A stretch of DNA of 64,000 nucleotides from Malurus cyaneus samueli (taxonomy: Eukaryota; Chordata; Aves; Passeriformes; Maluridae). Positions 1 through 10,640 of the stretch are shown here, piece after piece. Positions within the stretch are counted from its first letter, which is position 1; each line of letters opens with the position of its first letter. The notes under the pieces were generated by a model. The model did no database searches. It was not told the origin of the DNA and saw only the letters and a list, made by a program, of their open reading frames with translations. Location: NCBI GenBank assembly GCA_009741485.1, contig CM019216.1, positions 44,296,440-44,360,439 on the forward strand, given 5' to 3'. Both the position numbers and the translations under genes were made by a program.

Positions 1-1788
1 TGCACTTAATATTCTTTCATTTGGATGTATATCCATAATTTATTTGACTATTATACCAGCTAGAGCAGTTGATAGGTTTATTTCACCATTGTACAAAATA
101 ATTTGCACTCTAAAAAAAGGTTCCTCATTCACTCACTGGAGACCATAAGGTATGAGTAATAGTAAAAAGTTTAGGAATATGTAATTCTTCTTTATATAAA
201 TCTTCCCACAGAAGAAATAATTTGATCCTCAAGCAGAGACACAGATCTGCTTGGAAACAGCAGTCTCAGCAAGCACCTTCATTTTTGAAGTCACAAAGTG
301 AAGAATATTCTAATGAACTGACTACCCAAGACATTCTAAACTGTAAGGACATGAATAGCAGCACTTATTTAAGAGTAAAAGAGGAGATGAGGCCAACCTA
401 TTTGTGACCAAAATTATCAACATATCTGTGAAATCTAAGTGTTGAGATTGTTAAGATTTACACACCCCAAGGGAAAAAAAAAAAAAAAGAAATATACAGT
501 GTTTGGAGAGGGGAAATCTAATAAATTCCTTCTTATTATGGTGTCTTTGGGTTTTCCACAGATACGATCCATTACTGGTTGGAAATCAATGGACAAGAAA
601 CAAAAACTAATGTCCTCATTCTTTCCTAGTCTTGGTCCACATGTAAAAGTCAAAAGTCTCAAAAAAGCAGGGTTAAGAAAAGTATTAAGGTCTGCAACAG
701 TGTATGGTTTCATTCTTCACAAAAATGTTGAGGTCTGCTAATTCTCAGAATGCACACAATGCTGGAGACGCTGTCAGTAAAACTGCATTTAACGTTTGTG
801 TTAGTCCAGAGGCAGAAGCAGAAATTAAAACATGTCATCAAGGACAGTTAAATTTGCATGAACTAACCATTAAAGCAAAGAATGCATTTGTAGGGATTTA
901 TTTTTATGTGCCTTTCAGAAGGATGCTGGTGCACAGCGGTTTTTTTTATTAAATTGCCAAAGCCATTCCCAGGATATTTTGCAACATTTAAATCTAGAAA
1001 TTAAGACTTTAAGACTTAGTTGGTTAAGTTCTGCTGGGAAAAAAAGACTCAGGAATGTTTATATTAGAAATGTATTTTGGCTTCAGAAATTGGATTGCAT
1101 CAACAATTGAATAAGTATCCATGCTTGTATGATCAGACTTGCTGGTATTTATGGAAACTGCAAATGTGTAATCAAAAAGGTAGTAAAGCCACTTTGTAAG
1201 AAATGTAATCACTGCATAAATATTGGGCAAATGCTTTTAGAACTTTTTAGCTGTGCTATTACTGTTCAGTCTGATGGCACAATCAACAGGAAATTATTTG
1301 TGTCAATATCTGAAAGAGAAAATTTTCCACATTCACATCTGTAAGAATTCCAAAACCTTATTTAATATTGGCTAAACATTAAGGTATCCACCAGTAATTT
1401 TATTTTTTTAGCATTTCTGATTACAGAAATGATCACAAAATGCATATTACATACAAGTTGAGATCTAGCTTTCAGGACTAAGCATACAAAACATTTTATT
1501 TGGAAGTTTACAGCTGTAGTTCCCAGACAGCTGCTCTCCATAAAGTGATTTCAGGAAATCAAAACATATACATTAACTTATTGTTTACTTAAGCATAACA
1601 AAACAGAGTAATTGATTTTGAAAAGAGCTCCAGGATTCTCAAGGTCATTTACAAAAGGAGCATTCTTTATTCTCTCATTTTATACTAAGATGATTTGAAC
1701 AAGGCAGGTTTTATCATTGTAGAAAAACAATTTGTCAGTGAGTTATTGGAGGCACTTAAATATAATAAAAGTAGTTTGTGTTACTTAC
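1..1788. other. AT-rich non-coding DNA, no recognised feature
   Basis: No frame here looks like a gene and no repeat family is recognised. The only simple repeat is an A15 run at 474-488. The short open frames on both strands around 435-740 cover the same bases in different frames and show no domain or codon pattern, so they are treated as chance. The stretch may be intergenic or intronic. Confidence 0.6.
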
Positions 1789-1992
1789 CTGATGTCCAAG
1801 ATACTTTCCATCTGGTCTGTTTTCCGTCTGGTCTCCTCTCCCCCAGCAGATCAAGGTATGGCCAACCCTTCTGACAGTTGAGTGGGAGCAGGAGGGCTGC
1901 CATCTCCAACTTCACTTCAAGAGGCATTGAAAACTTCAGTGCCACAGGAGCAGTTGTTTGAAAAAAACCAGCAGATGGGTATAAACCTTTCT
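1789..1992 (-). other. possible exon with strong splice donor (speculative)
   Basis: On the minus strand an exact consensus donor, CAG|GTAAGT, falls after position 1789. About 200 bases upstream, near 1992, a pyrimidine-rich tract ends in AG (TTCCTTCTGTAAG), which would serve as an acceptor. One frame is open from a stop codon just upstream of that tract through the donor. It contains an ATG and could encode about 48 residues, rich in Leu, Lys and Arg, with no family I recognise. The block is also less AT-rich than its flanks. It could be an exon of a long non-coding RNA or a lineage-specific gene, an unrecognised repeat, or chance. There is no transcript evidence here. Confidence 0.2.
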
Positions 1993-4010
1993 CTTACAGA
2001 AGGAAAAGGGAGGTAGACCTAACTCCCTGGTTTGATGTAAGTTTTCCAACTTTGTTTCTCTGCTGACTTTCCCTCCAGCTCAGATAGTCTCAAGAGGCAA
2101 TTCTGTTTACCCCAAAAATGTCATTTGACTCAGGGGTAAGAAAGGCCTATAAATGTGATAATTCAGGGCACTTTGCACAACTTATGCACCTGGTCCGACT
2201 CTGGCAAGCTTGGTAAATTCATATTTTTTCTGATATAGTCTTCTATCACTGAGGCTTTCAGGGATGCATAAAAACATGTGGGTTATTCATGGCAATTCCC
2301 TGCAGTTCTTTCTGAATTTGCCAAAAAAAATACGGAAGTGCAGACACACATGGGAAAACATCGTTACCATTTCTCATGCTCTGCATTTATAGGGAACAGC
2401 CATCTTCACCAATAATTAAAACACAGATCAAATGTGTGGCTGGTCAACAGTAGCATGCAAATTCTCTTGGACAACATCCTGGGAACCACAGTACGAACTT
2501 CTGCTATGAGAGATATAGTCAGCAGCATCAATTAGCAAAAGCATTACTTGAAAATAATGACTGAACTTAAATTTATTAAATAAAAGTAGTCAATATTGGT
2601 GCTCCTTAGTGGCATTCATTAATGGAGTCATGAAATTCAAAGGTGAAGAAAAGGTTTTTATATTTTAAGAAATGTAATATTTAATTTAACTTGAACTTCT
2701 AAAATATTAAAAGGCTTTTACTTCTAATATATTAAATTTCTTAGAATTAAAATGTTAAATTATATTACAAATTATTAGATCATATTTTTTTTATTTTATG
2801 AGAATTGAGTTTTCCATTGGTACCAGTGATTACTCTTTAAAGAAGTCGAATTTTGTTCATCAGTGGCATGATGAAAGTGTAACCAGACATGTAATTTTAC
2901 TGATGTGAAAAAGATGGTGACACGAGAGATATTCTGCACTACATTTGTCTTTGGTATATGATGAAACATTGAATGCAGTTTTCATCGCTTTCCAGGGACA
3001 TCCTTAAAGAAGTTTCAATGATTTCACTATTGTTGATCAAATTAGGCTAACAAATTTTGACAGCACTTGAAAATAATAGCATTTTGTTTGCATATTGCTT
3101 GAAACTTACTTGGGAAATATGAGGAATTTTTAATTATTTTCTTTTTTTCAGTGTCTTTTCAAATTAATTTGGTAGAGATGAAAGGAAACAAAAAGAACGA
3201 CACTCCAAATGTTCACGTGTGCCCACCAAGACGTATGCATTCATAGCAATGTGTGGAAAATTGTTTGTGGAAAGACAAAAGATAATAAGATATATGGTGG
3301 ACAGATTTTGGTGTTATCTGAGATGTTGTCTTTCACATCGATGTGAGTCACTTGCAAGAAAGAAAGTTTGGAGTTTTTTTTTTTTTCACCTGGCTGGTCA
3401 GTTATCGGGCAAGGAAGAAACTAGGATGGCCATTCAGACTGATGTTAGCTGGAAACAGAAGTTTCCTGGGAAAACAAAGGGTGATGCAGAAAGAAAATAG
3501 TCAGGGAGACAAAAGAGATTAAAAGAGATCTGAGAGACCAGGCCTGAAAGACAAAAGACCAAGATTTTTGCTAGGAATACATAAACTATGGTGTCAGGCT
3601 TATTGTATCATGGATTGTTAGGAACGATCCTGACAGACAAGAAACTGAAATCAAGGAGAAGTGATAATGAAGGTAGTTGTTTCATTATTTTTCTTTAATT
3701 CATTCTCCAAATGGCTGACTATCTAGCTCCAGTTCCCCCCAAATGACTATCAAGCTCTCTTCAAGTGAAACTTGCTTGAGTTCTTGATATCCACGTTTTA
3801 CAAAAAGAGTTGAAAGCTCTGGCAGTCCTGTGGCCTCAGGAATATGTTAGCAATGTTCATAACTTTCATACTAAAATAATCTAAATGTGTAGAGCTGTGT
3901 ATGTCTGTGAATATAGACACACCTATAATCATGGAAGATGTTACAATCAAATGGATGAAAAAAGATACTTGTCTTTGAATGCAAAATGTTTGTGGGGTTT
4001 TTAATATTTT
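1993..4010. other. AT-rich non-coding DNA with a small inverted repeat
   Basis: No gene or transposon was recognised. The imperfect inverted-repeat arms at 2674-2690 and 2754-2768 (GTAATATTTAATTTAAC against GTTAAATTATATTAC) enclose a short direct repeat of ACTTCTAAAATATTAAA type. Because the whole stretch is nearly pure A and T, the arms may simply reflect composition. Confidence 0.5.
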
Positions 4011-4086
4011 TCCTTTTTTTTTTTTTAATTTGTTTTTGGTTTGGATTTTTATATATCTTTTGAAAAATAAGATTTTTTTTTTTTTA
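4011..4086. repeat. T-rich low-complexity tract
   Basis: Two long T runs, near 4012-4025 and 4073-4085, are joined by T/G-rich sequence. No adjoining retroposon was recognised, so this is annotated only as low complexity. It breaks the reading frames around it into lysine-rich or phenylalanine-rich chance peptides. Confidence 0.85.
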
Positions 4087-4504
4087 ATAATTGAGAGTAT
4101 GGTCATAGAGTAATTAAAAATAAATGTTTCTAGACCCAAGAATAGATGGTTCAAGTTCTACCTCACCCAGACATGACTGAGAAGTCTTGTTCTGCACTTA
4201 TCCACTAATCTTTGAACATATTTTGGGATTGCCATGGTTTTATCACAGACAGCACCAGTAATCCCATAGCTGCTTGCATACTCCCTGACCCAGTAGGACT
4301 GAGGGAAGAGAATTCAAATAGTAAAAGTAATGATTTTAAGAATTTGAACAACAACATTATCATCAACAACATTAACAAATCACAAAGAAAAGAAAAATAA
4401 AAGAGTGAAAGAAGTACAAGGCAAGGAAGACATGTGATGCAAATGAAGAGTTTCTCACCAAACTGATTCATATCCAGACAATGCCTTAGCAATGGACTCA
4501 CCCT

Positions 4505-4792
4505 CAAATCTCTGCTAGTTTTACTGCCAAGCATGACCTCCTATCGTATGAAATATCCCTTTGGTCAGATGGGGGCAGCTGTCTTCGCTGTGTCCATGTG
4601 TCCTGATTTCTTCTGTACACCGAGACTACTCATAGTGATGTGAAGAGTGGAAAAGGCTCTGTGTAAGCACTGTTCAGAAATGACAAGAATGTTCCTTGAA
4701 CTGTCAATACTCTTTCCACCACAAACTTGAAACATAACTCCATGTTATCTACAATAAAGAACATTGACTCTACCTCAGCCAAAATTAATATG
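4505..4792 (-). mobile_element. endogenous retrovirus LTR fragment (5' U3 part)
   Basis: Read on the minus strand, the stretch follows the same order of blocks as the near-complete LTR at 58550-59118: the ATTTTGGCTG start near 4792, the U3 body, the GAAGAAATCAGGACACATGG-type segment, the AAAGGGATATTTCATA segment at 4547-4563, and a decayed TATA region near 4515-4535. It stops there. The R/U5 half with the AATAAA signal is missing. The copy is old, with many substitutions and no intact TG terminus. It has no coding part and is assigned to an avian ERV LTR type from memory, without a database search. Confidence 0.75.
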
Positions 4793-5194
4793 ATTACTAT
4801 TTTTTTTCCCTAAAACTGAGTCCAGATTCAGTTTACGTGGGCAGTGAATGGCCTAGATTTGACTTCTTTGCCTTTTTAAGACCAGAAATCAGCAAGAAGC
4901 TGGATAGAAGTGCTTTGCTGTCCTGCTACTCAATTTATTCCATGACCAAAAAAAAAAAAAAAAAAAAAACGGAGAAACTTCCATTTTCCATTATCTTTAT
5001 TTTTTTTTAAATTTCATTTCAGCAGCAACATTTTGTGTTTTTAAAAACGAAGTTCTGAAGTTCCCTACGGAAATAAAACTCCAACCATCATGTCCTTACA
5101 CTGCCTGTATATTCTGCTGCCTGTGTGTATCTGGTTTTGAACCTGTTGGCAGATTTAAAAGAGAAATGTCAATTGAGACATTGCCTTTTACAGA
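4793..5194. other. non-coding DNA with an A22 tract
   Basis: An uninterrupted run of 22 A lies at 4948-4969. A long A run can mark the tail of a retroposed transcript on the plus strand, but the preceding 150 bases show no polyadenylation signal or recognisable gene copy. No target-site duplication was found by eye. It is therefore recorded as a simple repeat inside non-coding DNA. Confidence 0.6.
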
Positions 5195-5410
5195 TTACTT
5201 GAGCACTGCTGTCGGGGTAGAGCAGTGGATCTGCATCTTCTAGAGAGAGGAAGACTGCAGTGTGAGGGACTCGGCCACCTCGAATGTGAGATGGCAAACT
5301 CGGGGGTGAATGCGGGTCTCTGTCCGTGGTGCTGATCGAACGAAGCTCCGGACACCTCGTTGGGAAGCCACAGTCGAAAGAAATGGGAAGCGAAACAGTA
5401 ACGCCATCTG
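5195..5410. other. CpG-rich block of unknown origin
   Basis: About 13 CpG pairs fall between 5213 and 5403, inside DNA that is otherwise AT-rich and CpG-poor. On the minus strand two frames stay open across the whole block (5169-5435 and 5188-5460), and a third frame starting at an ATG near 5405 is open for about 55 codons. None of the three gives a family I recognise. On the plus strand a pyrimidine tract ending in TTTTACAG at about 5193 resembles a splice acceptor. Candidate explanations are a recent insertion whose CpGs have not yet decayed, an unmethylated regulatory element, or a small exon. The function is not known. Confidence 0.4.
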
Positions 5411-8400
5411 CTATTTGGGCACATAACATAAGCATATTTTAAAAATGTAATGGCAGACACCAGACAGAAAGATAGTCAATTAACCAGAAGTATTTACAGG
5501 AGACATATTTTCTTCTTTATTGACATATTTTTCCATTTCCATCTGCGCACAAACAAAAGCAGAGCTATGAGAGAGATTTTTTTCCCTTAAACTGTACTCA
5601 CTTATTCTGAATGCATCACATTCTTCTCAAAACGCGGCATAAGTCACCTTTTAAATACTATTTTACAGCAGAATGAACTGGAATCATCTCAGAAATTGGC
5701 TGGCTCAGAAGCAGACAAGCCCTAACTTTATTTGATAATGAAAGACAGAGGAAGAGGGAAGCTGCAGTCTCTAGGGACAAAGCAAAAAAAACCAAAACAA
5801 CAAACCCTCACAACAATAAAGAAAAAAAAAACCTAAACAAACAAAAAAGCATGACTACCAACCAAAACTTTAAAGCATATTTTTTCAGACTCTCCCACAC
5901 ACTACACCAGTATCTTTTGATAAGACCTTCAGGCTGCTCAGGGAATCTCAGAAGGGTTTTGAATCTCCTTAGACATAAGAACTTGTCATAAATTTCATTG
6001 AAAGGCTGGAATTTCATTGGAGTCTTGAAAACAAAGACTCATAGTGAATTCTGATATTTCTCAGAACTACTTTAAACTCAAAACTGAGAAACTCAGAAAT
6101 CTTTATTTTTTACATATTTTTTTTTACTTTTCTCTCTTTCTGTTTGATTTAGATTTAATTTCTTCTCTTTTTTTTCAAAAGAAATGACAAAACTGACCTC
6201 TTTTATACTTTCCATATGAATAAACTATGTGAAGTGTGTTTTGAGGAAAAAAAACTGTTTTGTTGAGACATATATTAGTAGATTTTAAAATTTAGTCAGA
6301 AATGATGCAGTTAAAAATATACAACTTGATTTTTTAATAGCTTTAAATAACTTAGAACCAATTCTAAAAATGGAGACAAAATCAAATTAATTTTTGAAGA
6401 TGCTTTGCCAAGCAATAAAGCAAGCAACCACTTAATTATGAGGCATAGAAATTAGGTCTTGAAGAAATATCAGTCTCTGAAGGAAGATGAATAATGGTTT
6501 TGTATCTGGTGAAGTTTTTGGTTTGGGATTTTTGTTGGCTTGGTTTTGTTTTGGGTTTTTTTTTCTCCCATATTAATTTGTAGATTGGTCCACTGGGAGG
6601 TCTAAGGACTAGCACCAACTTCCACATAGCCAAACTCAGTGGTTCCAGCCTTTTTCAATTTTATATTTTAAAATATTTATATGGGTAGCCACTGATATAA
6701 ATATGAGTTTGCTATATTGTACTCATTTCTCTGAGTTAGCTACCTCCCATGTTAACTTTGTAATACTTCAGGATGACACCTAGAGAAGGCTGAAGAGGTA
6801 ATTAGGAAAAAAGCATGTTTCTTTTGTCATGAAGGAATGTCTGACTTCATGCAGCAGTTATCTCTCAGTGTCATTTCCTCTGACTCATTGCCCCATTATT
6901 GATCACATTTTGACATGGGAAGTTTGCAGCTTGAAACACACAGACACATTTATTCTTTAATGACAGCTTGCATAACCAAATGTTATAGTAAAATTTAATC
7001 TTTTACATGTAAAAGCTTAGTTTGCAATAACAAAATGTGGTGAATGGCAAATCAAAAAGCAGTTATGTAATATATAAGTGAGGACCCAACAGATAAATAA
7101 TGGCATTAGTTAGGGGTGACATCCTTAACCAGGGGAGGAAAGGCAGAGTAATTTGTCTCTGTCAATTTTCTCTTTTTTACCTTTCTTGTAGGGGTTGTAG
7201 CTGCCTTTTATACTTCTTGTTCATTCCTTTGTGTTTTCATGACATAAAGGAAGATTTTCATATGCTGAATAATTTTTTTTTAGTATTTTTTGTACCCTGA
7301 GCCCAATTCTAACCTGTACACCAGGCTGCATTGCTTCAGTAACTAACAATGAACTTTTTTCATTTGTGTTTATATATGGTGCTATTAAAATCCTAATATG
7401 CCTGTTTTTTTAAGGCATTGTGTTACCACGGAGTAATATGAGAAACATAATAAACAATTGGGGTGGTTGGAAAACGTGGGGTGTGGAGAGGTACCCACAG
7501 CTTTCCAACCATGTTTTCGTTTTCTCTTTTTCTACCTTTGAACTCCATTGATTCTCACCTTCTTGGCTACACCATGGCCTCATGAATCTCCTTAACAGAA
7601 TAATTAGAGCTACCTGCTTGATCTGCAAGTCATGAATTCAAGCTTCCTTCTTCAGGCTCTAAAGAGGCTAGAAAATACCTTGTCCTCCCATATAGATAAG
7701 TTAGTTTCAGACATACAAAATCTGGACATTGCTTCTTTTCACAGAATTTTGAGAAAAAGTAGCCATTACTGTACTTCATATTAGCTTTATATTAGTCCTC
7801 TTGGTTCTCCACATAGTTATAACCTGGAAAGTCATAGGGAGGAAAATAGTTGCATCTGTTTGTTTTAATTCTTGAGTTCTGTAAAAATGATCCCCTAAAC
7901 ATGCTTTCCTTAACTGCTAGCCAAATAGAGAGCTACTGACCTCCTGATATCATACAAAAAAGAAGTCTGATTTTTTTTAATATTGCTTACACACATCTAA
8001 AGTTCATCTATATTCTCATTCATAGAATATGTAAACACCTTTGGATTTTCTATGGATCCAATTCCTATGACTGAAGGACAGCATTTCCTATTCCGGAAGT
8101 CGGTGAGTATAGCAGAGATATATAATTTCATTAAGTTATGACAAAACATGCAGTGTGTACTATTTTACCCATCTTCTGAAAGGGGTCTGGATACTAAGGT
8201 TTGATTCCTCATTACTCAGTGTTACTTTCACACCGTCAAAAGCATGACAATTGAATATGTACTGTCAATAATGATCTCCGAGTTCAGAAAACAGTAGCAA
8301 CTATAACATTTAGGTTATATATATCACTGAAGATGCATAGAGAAGACAGCAAGTTGCATTTCCAAAATGAGTAATGCAAGCCCATTATAAATGCAATAGA

Positions 8401-9451
8401 TTTCAAAATGTAAGAAAACACTCTTTCATTGATATTCTGAAAAACCTTCCCCTGAAATGTCAAACTTAGCAAGCAATAGAATTTTTTTAATGGTTTATAT
8501 GATTGGATGCAAAAATAGCACACTTTTATGTCACAGACTAAATTTTGAATGCTAAAGTCATATGTTTGGTGGGTGGGTTTTTCCTCCTAAATAATGATAG
8601 CTATAAAGTAGAATAATACACCAAACTTACAAATTTAAAATACAGAAATTAATAACAAGGATGAACATCTATGGACAGGGTTCATTAGGCTTGCTACTAG
8701 GAGAAGATAATGATTCACCTGCATATTACACAATGATTCAGGTTCTGAAGCTAAAATTTAATTTTTTTAAACATTGGTTAATGTTATCAGCCACAAGTCT
8801 TCTGGGATTTTTAATTGTCTGATTTAAATTAAATGCTTTTTTCCAGCTTTTGTTACCATCCAATTAATTTTCAAAACCAATTAAGATAAAAATCACCCAT
8901 AATAATATCATACTTATTATTAAACCAATAGTTTTGCCAATCTCATTTACCATTTTTGACCTACCCTTAATGGCTCCTGATTAGAAGGGGCATGGATTCC
9001 AGGAGTTGTGCCTGTGAACTATTCATGCATTTGGAAAAGCATATTCTCTTGAATTGGGTATTGCTTTTGCTAACTGAAGAGGTAAATGAGTAGTTTACAA
9101 TGAATAATTCATTTGACACATGTAACCCATTTTTAGGCTAACATGATAGCTGCAAGTAGATCCCATTTTCCTAACAATGCTAATTTCATGTGTGCAAGAA
9201 AACTCCTTTTGTGTTTTCAGTTATATTGGAGGAAATGCACAGAGGCAAATGTAAAGATATTTACTGCTAGTTCAATATTTTTTTTCTCTTTCTTGACTGA
9301 TGGATTGTGCAATATTTTGTGTCAATATTTTAAATCCCAGTGTTGCAAAGGTTTTTTGTGAGTACATAATGGCCTCATGACAAGTCCTAGTGGAGACAAT
9401 GTAATTCATGTTTATTTTCTGGAAATCTGATTTTGTAAGCTCTTGTAAGAT
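5411..9451. other. AT-rich non-coding DNA
   Basis: There is no gene and no recognised transposon over about 4 kb. Low-complexity patches are an A-rich/AC stretch at about 5785-5850 and a T/G-rich stretch at about 6513-6562. All open frames are short, overlap others on the opposite strand, and end in low-complexity sequence. Confidence 0.6.
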
Positions 9452-10640
9452 TTCGTAGAACTGGAGAACAGTTTGGGTTGGAAGACACATCAAAGTTCAT
9501 CTAGTCCCAACAGCCCTGCCATGGGTGTGGCACTAAGTCAGGTTGCTCAGAACTGCACCCAACCTGGCCTTGAACACTTCCAGGGTCTGGGTACCCACAG
9601 CTTCTCTGCACAACCAGTTTCAATGCCACACTCTCAATGTACAAAATTTATTCCTAATATCTAATCTAAATCTACCCTCCTTCATTTCAAAGCCATTCAA
9701 CCTTGACCTATCATGCCTTTGTAAAAGGTCCCGGTCCAGCTCTCTTGTATCCCCTATAAGATACTGAAAAGCAGCTATAATGCCTCCCTGGAACCTTCTC
9801 TTTTCCAAGGTAGACAACCCTAACTTTCAGATTGTCTTCATAAGAGAGGTGCTTCCACCCTCTGATCGTCTTTGTGACCCTCCTCTGGACTCACTTCAAC
9901 AGGTCCACGTTCTTCTTATGTTGGGGATCCTAGAGCTGGACACAGCACTCTGAGTGGGGTCTCATGAGAGTGGAGTAGATGGGCAGACAGATGACACCAG
10001 TTACTTTTCCATCATCCACCACTGCTGTAACCCTGTCACAGAAAGTCACCAAATGTGTCAGGCCGTTTGCCCCTAGTAAAGCCATGTTGGCTGTCAGCCA
10101 ATCACTTCCTTTTTACATATCTTATCTTGGGGGTTATATTTCCTTTTTCCAAGTCAGTTGTAACTTCACTGGACTGTCATGACTTCTCGATAGTGGCTTA
10201 GCCACTTCCTTCACCAGTTCTCTTATGATCCATGAATGTATTTCATCAGGTCCCGTGGGCTTGTGTAGCTTCAGGTTCCTTAGACAGTCTTGAACTTGGT
10301 CTTCTACAGCAGGCAGTTCTTCATTCTCCCAGTCCCTGCCTTTGCCTCCTGTAACTTGGTCAGTGTGGCTGAAGTACTTGTTGGTGAAGACAAAGGCAAA
10401 AAAAATAATCAAATAGTTCAGCTTTTTCCATATCCCAGGTAAGAAGGTTTCCTGTTTTCTTCCAGAGAAGGCCCACATTTTCCCTAGTCTGCCTTTCATC
10501 ATTAATGTTCCTAGGGAACGTTTTCTTATTGCCCTTGAAATCCCTGGCCAGATTTAATTCTACCAGGGTTTTAGCCTTCCTAATCTGATCCCTGGGTGCT
10601 CAGACAATCTCTCAATATTTCTCCTTTTGAATGCTAGTAA
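9452..10640 (-). mobile_element. CR1 LINE, minus strand, internally deleted
   Basis: This is a non-LTR retrotransposon of the avian CR1 family. Its 3' end lies at about 9452-9485, where the plus strand carries the typical CR1 end (GTTTGGGTTGGAAG). Upstream on the minus strand, 9620-9817 encodes the C-terminal part of ORF2, ending in the GRFRLDIRNKF region. Positions 9985-10502 encode the start of the RT domain, with FFAFVFTNKYFSHT and a KPTGPDEIH motif. Positions 10510-10630 match the linker before RT. The two coding parts meet at about 9985. The central RT, including the palm with the catalytic (F/Y)xDD motif, is deleted, and the junction stays in frame. Other stops and frameshifts show the copy is dead. 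The 5' end is truncated, as is usual for CR1. Confidence 0.93.
10134..10502 (-). pseudogene. CR1 ORF2 remnant, N-terminal reverse-transcriptase part
   Basis: This open frame of about 122 codons lies inside the CR1 copy. It carries the segment preceding and entering the RT fingers of CR1 ORF2: an FFAFVFTNKYFSHT stretch, then an acidic linker, then DCLRNLKLHKPTGPDEIHSW, which corresponds to the conserved KxxGPDEI motif of RT fingers, followed by a partly garbled ELVKEVAKPLS. In live elements ORF2 supplies the endonuclease and RT for target-primed reverse transcription. Here the frame ends shortly after the fingers, and the catalytic aspartates are absent from the element altogether. The ATG at its start is incidental. 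Confidence 0.85.

Noticed and set aside
4948..4969. A22 run as the tail of a processed pseudogene
   Set aside because: No gene copy, polyadenylation signal or target-site duplication is visible beside it.
9473..9767. two plus-strand frames of 63 and 74 codons
   Set aside because: They are antisense to the 3' part of the CR1 copy at 9452-10640.
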